Shown in pieces: positions 20,204-32,302 of a stretch of DNA of 64,000 nucleotides. The position numbers were made by a program, and so were the translations under genes. The stretch lies in the NCBI GenBank assembly GCA_013350335.1, contig CM023535.1:29127631-29191630 (forward strand). Direction: 5' to 3'. Below the pieces are notes generated by a model, which saw only the letters and a list, made by a program, of their open reading frames with translations, made no database searches and had not been told where the DNA came from. The first letter of the stretch is position 1. Each line of letters opens with the position of its first letter. This DNA comes from Chimonanthus salicifolius. Its lineage: Eukaryota > Streptophyta > Magnoliopsida > Laurales > Calycanthaceae.

Positions 20204-20282
20204 GGTTGTTGATGTTCATTTCACTGTCCCTCTTCATGTGAGCACAAGGGTTGCAGATAATGATGCCACTCTGCTTTTGCAG
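20204..20282 (+). pseudogene. TRS130/TRAPPC10-like exon, duplicated copy
   Basis: A second version of the exon at 19837, about 367 bp downstream with the same acceptor context (ACCATGTACAG). It reads VVDVHFTVPLHVSTRVAD, then NDATLLLQ, and ends at a good donor (CAG|GTACTC). A 6-base deletion removes the Lys-Cys pair. The intron before it is duplicated too (TTTTTCTCAATTCCATTG at 19756 and at 20120). Confidence 0.65.
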
Positions 20283-20351
20283 GTACTCTTTATCTTTTCA
20301 AGTATTTAATAAGTTTAATCTACAAACATAATTTGAATATGGCCACTTCTA

Positions 20352-22317
20352 ATCTTAAAACTCTGTTGTTTATTTGATAAACACTCACTTCATTCTTAAA
20401 ACGCTATTAAAATATAATCTATAATTTCTATTTCTAAAACGGTCCCCTTTTCATTTTAAAATGCTTATTTCATTTCATAAATCTCTTATTTTTCACGTGA
20501 AAACCCTTCACATATCTTAAAACTTCCATTTTTTTTTATTAAAGCTTTCTTTTTCATCTTAAAAAGGACAATTTTTTACTTTTAAACTCATTGTTTTGAT
20601 ATAAATTTTTTCATTTTTTAATTAATAGTATGATGAGAGTTTGATCAAATCTTTTTCAAATAACCAAAACGAATATGAAATGCATATTCTTTATGGTTAA
20701 GATATCGGTTAAATATTTCAAACTTGCCAGGTTAAATTATAAAATCTTATGTTTTCTATTATTAATCTGGTTTTATATGAATTTGTTTCATGAAATCTTA
20801 TTAATTTTATGTTATTTTTTTTTTATAAATTTCTGTATTTTTATATAACATCATTATAGGAGTTGATCGTACACTTACAAATCTTATCTAGAAGTCACTT
20901 TTCCTAAGTATTTTTTGCATAAATTATTTTATTTTTCGAATTTCATAGAAATTCTAATTCTTTCAGTTGAAACTTTCATTTTTACCTTATTTTAGTTATT
21001 TTTTATTAATATTTATTTATTGTACCCAACGCTAAAATGAAATCACAACTAGTTGATTAATTTATGGTTAAGATATTAATTAAATTTTTAAAACTCGTTA
21101 GGTCAAATTATAAAATCTTATGTTTTATATTTTCATAGAAATTCTAATGTTTTCCGTTGAAACTTTCACTTTTATCTTAAAACTCTGTTGTTTATTTGAT
21201 AAACACTTACTTTCTTTTTAAAACTCTGTTAAAATATAGTCTATATTTTTCTATTATCAACTTTCATTTCTATTCCTAAAATGGTCCCCTTTTCATTTTA
21301 AAATGCTTATTTCATTTCATAAATCTCTTATTTTTTATGTGAACCCTTATCTTAAAACTTCCATTTTCTCTATGAAAGCTTTTTTCTTCATCTCAAAAAG
21401 GACAATTGTTTGCTTTTAAATTCTCATGTTTTCATTTGACTCATAGTTGAAAAAAGCCCTTCTATTTCTTTTAAAGTTTTTTATTTTATTTTAAAAATCT
21501 CATTTTTTAATAATTATACTAAGATTTATTATACAGTACCTATAATGTATAGACCTTATTTAATTTAATTTGACTTGGTTAGGTTGAATTAAAAAATGGG
21601 TAGAGAAAAAAGTAAGTTGAGTAATAGGTAGGTTAAATAAGTGTGAAAATATTTATTGAATCCAAAAGTAGTAACTTGATTTTAATTTAGGGTTTAGGGT
21701 TCTCAACTTAACTCTTCACCCAGGTTTTACCCCTCTCAAATCAATTTTATCCTTTTTTCCTATTTTTATCCTTATCAACAACAATTTTTCATGAAATCAT
21801 TATAGGAGTTGATCATATACTTATAAATCTTATCTAGAAGTCACTTTTCCTTAGTATTTTCTGCATAAATTATTTTATTTTTGCATTTTTATTGAAATTT
21901 TAATTCTTTCACTTGAAACTTTCATTCCTATCTTATTTTAGTTACTTTTTATAAATATTTATTGATTTTACCGAACGCTAAAATGAAATCATAGCTAGTT
22001 GATAAATTCATGGTTAAGATATTAAATCTTTAAAACTCGTCAGGTCAAATTATAAAATCTTATGTTTTCTATTTTTAATTTTGTTTTATATTAATTTCTT
22101 TCATAAAAATCTTTAATTTTATGTTATTTTTTGGTATGATTTTTCTGTATCTTTAGATAACATCATTATAGGAGTTAATCATATTCTTACGAATCTTATC
22201 TAGAAGTCACTTTTCCTTAGTATTTTTTTATAAATTATTTGATTTTTGGATTTTCATGGAAATGCTAATTCATTCGGTTGAACTTTTCATTTTTATCTTA
22301 AGACTATTGGTTATTTG
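20352..22317. repeat. AT-rich long-period repeat array, segment 1
   Basis: The first segment of a degenerate array. Ordered landmarks recur: AAACTCTGTTGTTTATTTG; GGTCCCCTTTTCATTTT; GACTTGGTTAGG; AGTAACTTGATTTTAATT; AATATGAAAATCC; AACATCATTATAGGAGTTG; AGAAGTCACTTTTCC. GGTCCCC lies at about 20444 and 21285; AGGAGTTG at about 20858, 21805 and 22169. Unit length varies (roughly 0.85-1.3 kb) because of indels. No coding frame. Confidence 0.85.
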
Positions 22318-22513
22318 CTGGGCTGCAACTCGGGTCGGGTTCCGACTTGCAAGACCCGACCTAAGAAATCATGCGGGTTGGGTCGAGAATTTTGGGTCAA
22401 CAGGTCTCGTTGGGTTGTGAGTTCAGGTCGGGTCAGGTTGGGTTTCATAAATATTAACTCAGGTCGGGTTGTGTTTTAATGACCCGACCCGCCCGACCCG
22501 GGTTGCAGCCCTA
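22318..22513. mobile_element. hAT-like MITE, TSD GTTATTTG
   Basis: A 196-bp GC-rich insert. The right end is GTTGCAGCCCTA (reverse TAGGGCTGCAAC) and the left end is CTGGGCTGCAAC, so the inverted repeats share GGGCTGCAAC and continue CGGGTCGGG. A perfect 8-bp duplication GTTATTTG flanks it (22310-22317 and 22514-22521). The 8-bp target and the TAGGG-type end point to hAT. Inside, GGGTCGGGT is repeated in both directions. No coding. Confidence 0.9.
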
Positions 22514-25405
22514 GTTATTTGATAAATATTCATTTCCTTTTAAAAATTCTGTGAAAATATAATTTATCTTTTACTATTTTAAACTTTCATTTTGTTTCCT
22601 ATAAATGTCCATTTGTAGTTTTAAAATGTTTATTTCATTTCGTAAATCTCTTATTTTTAAAGTGGAAACTCTTATCTAATCTTAAAACATTCATTTTGTC
22701 TATTAAAACTCTCTCTTCTTCTTCTTAAAAATGATTATTTTTTACCTTTAAACTTTAATAAATACACTAATATGTATAGACTTTTTTTAATTTAATTCGA
22801 CTTGTTTAGGTTGAATTAAGAAGTGGGTAGAGAAAAATATGTTGAGTTATTGGTAGGTTAAATAAGTGTCAAAATATTAATTGGAACAAAAAGTAGTAAC
22901 TTGATTTTAATTTGCAAAAGCAGTTCTCAACTTAACTATTCACCCAAGTTGCACCCTTGTCAAATTCAATTTTAAACGTCTTTTTTTCTATGTTTATCCT
23001 TATCAAGAACAGTTTTTTTCATAAAATCTTTTCTCTTATTTAAATTCATTTTGAAATAAATTTCTCTTTTTCAAATAATAGTATGATGTGGATTTGATCA
23101 AATCTTTTTCAAATGACCAAAACTAATATGAAAATCCATTTTCATTACCAAATTAAATTTCAAATTAATTTTTTATTTTAGTTACTTTTTATGGTAAAGT
23201 TACAGGTTAAGTCTTTCAAACTCATAAGGTCAAATTATAAAATCCTATGTCTTTTATTTTTAGCCTTTATTTATATGAATTTCCTTGATAATAATCATAT
23301 TAATTTTTAGTTATTTTTGGGTGTGAATTTTTTTAATTTTTAGATAACATTATTATAGGAGTTGATCATATACTAATATAGAAGTCACTTTTCCTTAGTA
23401 TTTTTTGTATAAATTATTTTGTTTTCAGAGTTTCATAGAAATTCTAATGTTTTCCGTTGAAACTTTCATTTTTATCTTAAAACTCTGTTCTTCATTTAAG
23501 AAACACTCACTTCCTTCCCAAAACTCTATTAAAATATAATCTATAATTTTCTATTATAAACTTTCATTTTTGTTCTTAAAACGGCCCCCTTTTCATTTTT
23601 GTTCTTAAAACGGTCCCCTTTTCATTTTAAAATGCTTATTTCATTTCGTAAATCTCCTATTATAAAACTCTTCACTTATCTTAAAACTTCCATTTACTCT
23701 ATTGAAGCTTTCTTCTTCATCTTAAAAACGACAATTTTTTACATTTAAATTCACTTCATTCCTTAGATGTTGAGCCCATGTTGAGTTCATCGGGTCTGAT
23801 GTTTGTGTCCAAAGTAGTAACTTGATTTTAATTTGCAAAAGTGGTTCTCAATTTAACTATTCACACAAGTTGCACCCCTGTCAAATCTAATTTTAAACGT
23901 CTTTTTTTCTATTTTTATTCTTATCAACAACAATATTTTCATAATATCTCTTCTTTTATTTGAAGTCATTTTGACAAAAAATTTCATTTTTAAATAATAT
24001 GATAAGAATCAGATCAAATCTTTCACAAATCACCAAAACAAGTATGAAAATCCATTTTCTTTGAGAAATAAAATTTAAAATTAATTCTTTATTTTAGTTA
24101 TTTTTTATAAATATTTATATATTCTACCTAATGCTAAAAAGAAATCACAACTAGTTGACAAATTTATGGTTAAGATATAGGTTAAATATTTCAAAGTCGT
24201 CTGGTTAAATTATAAAGCCTATGTGTTCTAATATAAGTCTTGTTCTGTATGAATTTCTTTCATAAAATATTATTAATTTTATGTTATTTTTTTATGAATT
24301 TTCTGTATTTTTATATAACATCATTATAGGAGTTGATCATATACTTACAAATCTTATCTAGAAGTCACTTTTCCTTGGTATTTTTTGCATAAATTATTTT
24401 ATTTTTGGATTTTCATAAAAATTTTAATTCTTTCAATTGAAACTTTCTTTTTTATCTTATGATTGATAAATCTCTTGTTTTTTACTTGAAAACCTTTCAC
24501 ATATCTTAAAACATGAAGGTTCTTGATTAAAACTTCTTTTTTTCATCTTAAAATCGTAAATTTCTTACTTTTAAGTTCTCATTCTTTTCATATGACTCAT
24601 AATTGTGAAAAACTCCGAGTCTTTTGTTTTATTTTTAAAAATGTCAATTTTAATAAATATATAAATATGTATTATATAGACACTACATATAATGTATAGA
24701 GCTTATTTAATTTAATTCGACTTGGTTAGGTAGAATTATAAAATCAGTAGATAAAAAATAGATCGAGTTATTGGTAGGTTAAATAAGGGTTAAAATTTTT
24801 ATTTGATCGAAAAGTAATAACTTGATTTTAATTTGCAAAAGCTAAGATTAGTTTCTCAAGTTAACTGTTGGCCCAAGTTGCACCACCTGCCGAATCAAAT
24901 TTAAAACTTCTTTTTTCTATTTTTATCCTTATCAACAACAATTTTTCATAAAATATCTTCTTTTATTTTAAATCATTTTGATATAAATTTTCATATTTTA
25001 ATTAATACTATTATAAGAATTTGAAAATCCAATTTCCTTAACAAATCAAATTTAAAATCTTATGTTTTTATTATAAGACTTCTGTTATATGAATTTCTTT
25101 CATAAAAATCTTATTGTTTTTATGTTATTTTGTGGTATGAATTTTCTGTATTATTAGATAACATCATTAAAGGAGTTGATCTTATACTTACAAATCTTAT
25201 CTAGAAGTCACTTTTCCTAAGTATTTTTTTGTATAAATTATTTTATTTTTGGATTTTTATAGAAATTCTAATTCTTTCAATTGAAAATTTCACTTATTGT
25301 TTATTTGATAGACACTCACTTCCTTCTTAAAATTCTGTTAACATATAATCTATCTTTTTTCTATTATAAAATTTTGATTTCTCTTCCTAAAAAGGTCCAC
25401 TTTTC
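22514..25405. repeat. AT-rich long-period repeat array, segment 2
   Basis: Continues segment 1 in register. ACGGTCCCCTTTTC at about 23580 and 23610 (a 30-bp duplication), AATATGAAAATCC near 23127, ATTATAGGAGTTG near 23349 and 24327, AAAGGAGTTG near 25168. It ends at TTTTC, the target site of the next LTR. Confidence 0.85.
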
Positions 25406-25709
25406 TGTAACGACCCGACCCGATTTTTCAAGATTTTAGGGTCTCAGTAGTAGTGGGGATGGGGTGGATCCCGTGATAGACCTTATCTCGCCCGATCCCG
25501 AGCTTAGAAGCTCGAAGGGCATTTTAGTAATTTAAATTATTTAATACCTTGTCATACCAAAATAATTGAAAATCACATACTTTTCCTCACCCAAGGTTTA
25601 ACATCTGATTTCCCTTCGGATTTTGAAGCGTTGCTTTTGAAAAATCTAATTTTATGTTAAAAAAAAGAAGAATAATAATAAAAATAAAAGAAACCATAAA
25701 CCCTCCCCT

Positions 25710-25716
25710 TATAAAT
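25710..25716 (+). promoter_or_regulatory. TATA box of the solo LTR
   Basis: TATAAAT followed about 30 bp later by a change to C/T-rich, GC-rich sequence, which would fit a transcript start. Confidence 0.5.
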
Positions 25717-27129
25717 CTTCTCTTTTCCGCTGCGCATTGTAGCACGCAGCTACAGTGCCGCGGCACCCTTGTCGCTGCCTCCTCTCTTTCTCGGGCGTCC
25801 TTCTCCTCTTTCCCAGATTCCCTCCCTTCTCCGACTCCTCTGCTCGGACGGCCGGCATTTGGAACCGTCGTCGCCGCCTACCGAACCAGGTACTTTCTTC
25901 CCCTTCTTCCCTCATCCTCCAACCCGTCTTTCTCTCCTCTCCTCTCCCACCTTTCATTTTCCGTTGATTCTTCCTCTTCTCCGATTTTCCCTCAGTTTTC
26001 CTTGTTTTCTTTCCCTTTCTCTCCGATTTCCTCGGATTTTGTGGATTTCTCAACCCCCCATTCCGGTTTTTCCCCTTTTCTTCTTCTTCCCCTCTTCCCT
26101 CCGTTTTTCCCCCTTTCTTCTTCTCCCATTCGGTTGGACAACCGAGTTGACTCAGCTAAGTCCGGGTATGGGCCCAGCTCGACTCACCTTGAGCCTTTCT
26201 TGGCCCAGTCAGTTTTGGGCTCGGCCCAGTTTCAGGCCTACCCCAGCTTTGGGCCCGGCCCCTTTTAGGCCCATTTTCAGTTCGAGCTTAGTTTGGCTTG
26301 CTTTACCCTTTACTTATTCTTGTACTCTTGTTTTGGCAGATCGAGCCCCCTTCAACCCAACGGACCCACCTTCTCACGATTGATTTTCAAACTGCACACC
26401 GGTGAGGGAATTATCACACTTTTAGCATACGCATTTCTGCATTTATTTATCTTCGAATCATGTGGATGCGGAATACGCAGAATGGGATCCCTTATATCTA
26501 GCTTTGCCACTCGGCAAGGGAACCGTTCAGATAAGTATGTGGCGAGGGGACCACTCTGTGTATTCGCGTCTGGTAATGATGCGAGAATGATAGATGAACT
26601 TGATGTTGTACTAGTTGTACATGATTAAGTAATTGAATGTGATTGATTGATAACATGATGAAATGTCAACATGTTTGTATGTGGTTGATTGTGATATACA
26701 TGATTGGCTGTGATTTGATGTTGCTTTATTGAGAACATGTCTATTGTTAATTGTACCTGCACATGTTTATTGTTAATTGTATATGCAAGTGTTGGATGCG
26801 TAGAATGTCGGAGGGACTTGGGCGTTAAGTAACACCAGGGTTATATGGGGCCATACGGCGGACGCGTGATGGGATGCGTACCGCCTTGTGATTGGATATG
26901 GGTAGTCGTACCCCTAGCTCGGATAAAATGGCCGGTCTGTCTTGTGTTTCCTCAGATACACCTTTGAGGGAAGTGTAACCTGACTTGAGGAACAAGGTGT
27001 CTGGAAGTCCCCAATAGGGATCCTTTGGGGAAGTAGTCATATCGATCCTAGATAGGCTATTAGGCTGAATGTTGGTTCATCCAAGGTAACCTTAGAAGCC
27101 TCTTGTGGTTTCGATACCCGAATGTGGGA

Positions 27130-27610
27130 CGGATGAGATGATCCCTGGATGACTGAGTAGGCTGAGGGGGTGCTCGCCTAGGTCAAGGGACCGAGCGGTG
27201 AGGGACAGCTCCTGTTGGTATAGTTTGTGATCCCTATGTGACCGAGTAGGCTGAGGGGATGCTCGCTATGGTCGAGGGACGGAGCGGTGAGGGACAGCTC
27301 CCGCTGGTATAGTTTGTGATCCCTGGATGACCGAGTAGGCTGAGGGGGTGCTCGCCTAGGTCGAGGGATGGAGCGGTGAGGGACAGCTCCCGCTGGTATA
27401 GTTTGTGATCCTTGGATGACCGAGTAGGCTAAGGAGGTGCTCGCCTAGGTCGAGGGACGGAGCAGTGAGGGACAGCTCCCGCTGACATAGTTTGTGATCC
27501 CTGTGTGACTGAGTAGGCTGAGGAGGTGCTCGCCTAGGTCGAGGGACAACTCTCACCGGTATAGTTTGTGATCCCTAGATGACCGAATAGGCTGAAGATG
27601 TGCTCGCCAG
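27130..27610 (+). repeat. 89-bp tandem repeats inside the solo LTR
   Basis: GAGTAGGCTGA recurs at 27155, 27244, 27333, 27422 and 27511 (exact 89-bp step), then GAATAGGCTGA at 27585 after a shortened unit. Each unit contains GGGACAGCTCC and GGTATAGTTTGTGATCC. Confidence 0.92.
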
Positions 27611-28147
27611 CTCATTGGTTAAGGGATTGAGGTTTGCCTAGGTAGGGTGGTTGTGGGCCATGTTGAGTACCTACCGAATGGCCCGTACGGTGGATCGAGT
27701 GCGTGTTGTGTGGGAACCATGTACATGGACTTTTGTTATTTTCTTGGTGGTAGATATGCAGTATGTGATATATGTTGTGTAATTACATGCATGTGTTCCC
27801 TTACTGAGTATGTAGTACTCACCCCTTGCCTTTCAGGTGGCTCGATGGATGCGGGATCTAGCGGGTCCCAAGACCAGGCTTAGGCGATAATGATTTCGGA
27901 TTGCTTAATTACTTTTCTTTTTATTATTTAGAAAGAACCATGTGTTTGTTTTGGATATTGTTTATCGTTGTGGATGATTGTACTAGCCACCTATTGCACT
28001 GCTGTGTTAGTTGAACTTGTAGTATCTCCTCTTTCCCTTATGGTTGTTGATGTTTAGTCAAAAAAAAAAAATGCCGGCTGTTTGGAATATATGATATTTC
28101 GGTTCTGTTTCGGTAGTAACACGCCCGTTTTGGAATGGGGTGTTTCA

Positions 28148-28876
28148 TTTTCATTTTAAAATGCTTATTTAATTTTGTAAATCTCTTCTTTTTTTTACGT
28201 GAAAACCCTGCACTTATCTTTTCTTCTTCATCTTAAAAATGATTTTTTTTTAAGTTTTAAAATCTCATTGTTTTCATATGTCTCATAGTTGAAAAAAAAA
28301 AACTCTTTCCATTTCTTTTAAAGTCTTTTTTATTTTTTAAAAATCTCATTTTTTAGTAAATGCACTAATATGTAATATATAGACATTACATATAATGTAT
28401 AGACCTTATTTAATTTAATTCAACTTGGTTAGGTTCAAATAAAAAGTGGGTAGAGAAAAATAGGTTGAGTGATTGGTAAGTGAAATATGGGTCAAAATTT
28501 TATTGGAAGGAAAAGTTGTAACTTGATTTTATTTTGCAAAAGTTAAGAGTAGGTTCTGAACTTGCCTACTCGCCCAAGTTTCACCCTCTGTCAAATCAAA
28601 TTTTAAACTTCTTTTTTCTATTTTTATCTTTATCAGCAACAATTTTTTATAATATCTCTTCTTTTATTTATGTTCGTTTTGACATAAATTTTTAAATAAT
28701 AGTATGTTAAGAATTTGATCAAAGCATTTTTCAAATCACCATAACTAATATGAAAATCCATTTTCTTTGCCAAATCAAATTAAAAATTAAAATTTTATTT
28801 TAGTTATCTTTATGAATGTTTATTTATTCTACCTAACACTAAAATGAAATCACCAATTGAATCAAGTACTTAAGAT
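28148..28876. repeat. AT-rich long-period repeat array, segment 3
   Basis: Resumes in register after the LTR (ATTTTAAAATGCTTATTT), with GACTCATAG-like, CAACTTGGTTAGG, AACTTGATTTTA and AATATGAAAATCC landmarks in the same order. It fades into the direct repeat CTTAAGAT at 28869-28876. Confidence 0.85.
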
Positions 28877-31062
28877 GCCATCGTATCTCGTATTCTAAGA
28901 AAAATAAAATCAAGTCCTAGATCATGGAACTCACTTAAATTCTTAAACATACATTTAAAATTTTCATCCATTAAAATTCTAATTATGAAAAATATGAATC
29001 CCATTAAACAAGAAAATTCAATTCAGGCCTTAGGCCTAGATAGAATTTCTACTTATAATTCCAAATTTAAAAATATTTACTCTTAAAAGAACATTAGACT
29101 GGAAAAATCAAGTTTCATCAATCCTAATTATCATCTACTTTCCTTAAAAATCTTAAAATAATTTCCATAAATTCATAAAAATAATAGCAATAAAATCAAA
29201 CCATCACCATGCACAATCCGAAAATTGGAAAACCATAAATCTAAACGATCAACCTTAATCTTATTTAATGATGGAAAAAAAATAAAGAATTAAAAAATAA
29301 GGATTCTTGAATTGAAAATACAAGAATTACAAGATTAAAATTCAAAAATCACCAACCATAAACCCTTTGCAAAATTCGAATATCACCCTTGAAATCTTGA
29401 TCTTCTCCTCTTCCTACTTCAATGTTGACCTTAGCCTCATCATATTGATTTTTCCACTAACCCAAGGCCTCAATTTATAGAGTTGCATGGGATAAAGCAA
29501 TGGTATGGTTGAATTTGGCTTAGAATAGCATGTAAATTGATGATGGCTAGGATTCAATTCTAAAGAGGAAAGTAGGTGGAAAGAGGAGGTGGGCAAATTT
29601 GGCAAGGAAAGTAGGTGCAAATCCCATTTTTTTACACATACATCATCTTGCATCTCAATTTTGACCCCGTAAATGTCTGAATCACGAAAATGTCAGGAGA
29701 TTCAATGTTGTAGCCCTTGAATTCTTCTTTCCATCGCAACAAGAATCAAGTCGATCGGACATCGGAGTAAAACATTATGACCAAAATATTAAGACAATGT
29801 CAAAATTGTGAGACCGTGACCCTTGTTTAGAGTAATGTGTGTATTTTAGACTGTTAATTTGGCCTTGTGACTGGTTAACATTATAGAACGCTGAGTGAGC
29901 TTTCCAAAAAGCTCAAATTTTGACTCAATCTGAGCTCCTTAGCTTAGTGATCCGGCTCGCTAAAGTCCGGATGGCAAAATAGTCATTTCACAATGTAATC
30001 GGTTTTGCGTGAAAAATCCATGAATAGTGTCTTGAAAACAATCCAAGTGTGTAAAACCACTCTTTTGACGTGGTCAAACTTTAAAATTCACACACACGCT
30101 ATGTATTTGAGTACTGCACTTAGTGTACTTCTCGAATGTTCCCAAAGTTTTCTCAGATCGTGTATTTTAAGAGAGCATTATCTAGAATTTCTACAAAACC
30201 CCGAAGTTTCGAATACCCGGTGAACCGAAAATTTGCAAATGTTTATCGGAGTTAATCTGTATTTTAACAAAATCTTTGGCGTTTTTAGAATTATAATTTG
30301 ACATTTTAGACGCCCAATTTAGAGTGTCAAAATTCTGAAGATGTAGACCGTCCATATATTAAAACATTCGTTTTTGTAAAAATAATAGGATTTTTAGATT
30401 AAAATGAAAACTTGACATCGCCACCTAGGCAAAGTTTATGTTCTCAACCCGCCTGGGGTGTCGGATTTTATCGGACAATTTTCTAAAAATACCCAATTTA
30501 CATAACTTAGTCTTGAAACTAAAAATGAGATTATTTGATTATTTTGAAAAAAGAAAATTGAGGAAGAGACAACTGCAGATCGACCCTCCACCTCACCTCT
30601 ATAGATCACAAATGGTTAGGGTCTTTGAGGTGCCTTCAAGCAGAGGTTATAAATAGAGGTATGGGGCCTTGATTTTGTTTGAAAAATCCTCATCCTCTCT
30701 GTTTCTGCATCTTTTTCCTTCTTTGTTCTTCTTCTTCTGCTTTCAAGTTCAATTTCTTTTGGTTTTTGGTTTTCTTTAACTGCAAGTTCAACACTTTTAA
30801 AGCAACAACCTTGTGTTTGATTTTTTTGGAAACTTAGGTGAGCCTTCTACCCAGCTAATATTTTTAGTTTGTAGACCTCACTTGATAGTATCTCCGGTTA
30901 AAATTTCAAAAGAAAATACTCTGTAGATTTTATAGGAAAAACCTGCAAAGAAAATACCAGAAAAATGGAAAACTGCTTTGCCAAGTGGAGAAACAGTCGA
31001 CCCATCGAAAACTAGAGATGGAATTCATCCATTTGTTCGAGTATTTTTGGTACTTTTGAGGG
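28877..31062. mobile_element. unclassified 2.2-kb insert flanked by CTTAAGAT
   Basis: Non-array sequence between two copies of CTTAAGAT (28869-28876 and 31063-31070). Neither TG...CA ends nor inverted repeats are clear. The right part has a TATA box (TATAAATA, 30648-30655) followed by a C/T-rich stretch, as in LTR promoters, so it may be a decayed LTR or an LTR fragment. The left 500 bp is rich in A on the + strand. No recognisable coding frame. TTAAGAT is also an array word, so the exact borders are uncertain. Confidence 0.45.
30648..30655 (+). promoter_or_regulatory. TATA box candidate
   Basis: TATAAATA, followed within about 40-120 bp by a pyrimidine-rich run (CATCCTCTCTG; TTCTTCTTCTTCTGC) like a plant 5' leader. 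Confidence 0.4.
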
Positions 31063-31830
31063 CTTAAGATATAGATTAAATATTTCAAACTCGCCAGGTT
31101 AAATTATAAAATCTTATGTTTTCTATTAATAATCTTGTTTTATATGAATTTCTTTTAGAAAAATCTTATTAATTTTATGTTATTTTTTGGTATGAATTTT
31201 TTGTATTTTTTATAAAATCATTATAGGAGTTAATAATATACTTACAAATCTTATCTAGAAGTCACTATTCCTTAGTATTTTCTGCATAACTTATTTTATT
31301 TTTGAATTTTCATAGAAAGTCTAATTCTTTCAGTTGAAACTTTTATTTTTATCTTAAAAATTTGTTGTTTATTTGATAAACACTCACTTCTTTCCTAAAA
31401 CTCTGTTAAAATATATAATCTATATTTTTCTATTATAAACTTTGATTTTTGTTCCTAAAACGGTCCCTTTTCATTTTAAAATGCCTATTTCATTTTGTAA
31501 GTCTGTTATTTTTACGTGAAAACTCTTCACTTATCTTAAAACTTTCATTTTCTCTATTAAAGCTTTCTTCTTCATCTAAAAAACGATAAGTTTTTTTGTT
31601 TACTTTTAAACTCTCATTGTTTTCATATGACTCATAGTTGAAAAAAATTCTTTCCATTTCTTTTAAAGTCTTTTATTTTATTTTTTAAAATCTTAGTCTT
31701 AATAAATATACTAATATTTAATATATAGACACTACATATAATATATAGACCTTGTTTAATTTAATTCGACTTGGTTAGGTTGAATTAAAGAATGGATAGA
31801 GAAAAAATAAGTTGAGTTATTGGTAGCAAA
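31063..31830. repeat. AT-rich long-period repeat array, segment 4
   Basis: Contains, in array order, TCAAACTCGCCAGGTTAAAT, ATCATTATAGGAGTT, ACGGTCCCTTTTC, GACTCATAGTTG and GACTTGGTTAGG. It breaks off at ATTGGTAG (31830), where the array expects GTTAAATAAG. Confidence 0.85.
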
Positions 31831-32302
31831 TCTGATGCCCGTGTTAGGATGGACACCCTTTATCAATTTAACATATAAATGTGTTATTGCCATTATTATT
31901 CTCATTAGCCATTTTCATTTTTAATAAAAAAGAATTCATTGCAACCAAATCTGATTAGATGTAATTTGGTGTGGGTCCCACCATTTATCTATTTAATAGT
32001 GAGATTTGAAAAAATTTATAAATATATATACAAAAGAAAGGAAGATTCAAATATAAGTAAAAATAAAAAATATAAAAAACTACCCGTTAGACTCATCTTC
32101 TAATAAATCCCTTGAGATCCTTCTAAAATCAAGGCACTCCTCATTTTTGGATTTGAATGCTCCTCTCTCACTCTCTCTATTCTTTCCTCCATAACACCTC
32201 TCTCTCTCAATCCAGAAGGATTCCGATTGAAACCGTCGGATTTTAGCACCATTCGAGCAGAATCCTCAAAAATTTCTCCATTGGGTCGTCGATTTCTCTG
32301 AG
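31831..32302. other. insert of gene-leader type, no coding exon identified
   Basis: Starts a composite insert (to about 40.4 kb) in the array. Positions 32150-32340 are rich in CTCTCTC and TTTCTCC words, and GTGAGT follows at 32340, which looks like a plant 5' untranslated exon with a donor. A minus-strand open frame here has no known motif. No associated gene was found. Confidence 0.35.

Larger units (their letters stand above)
25406..28147 (+). mobile_element. Gypsy-type solo LTR, TSD TTTTC
   Basis: 2742 bp beginning TGTAACGACCCGACCC and ending GGGTGTTTCA, flanked by TTTTC at 25401-25405 and 28148-28152. The interrupted array word (GGTCCACTTTTC|ATTTTAAAATGC) is restored exactly when it is removed. 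It has a TATA box, a C/T-rich first part, a block of 89-bp tandem repeats, and a 3' part with TACTCACCCCTTGCC and TTTCAG, all common in large plant Ty3/Gypsy (Tekay/Del-like) LTRs. No internal region is present, so it is a solo LTR. Confidence 0.85.

Noticed and set aside
25654..26383. Overlapping Ser/Pro/Phe-rich open frames of about 200 codons
   Set aside because: Three frames on both strands are open at once in a C/T-rich part of a solo LTR, which points to base bias and not to coding.
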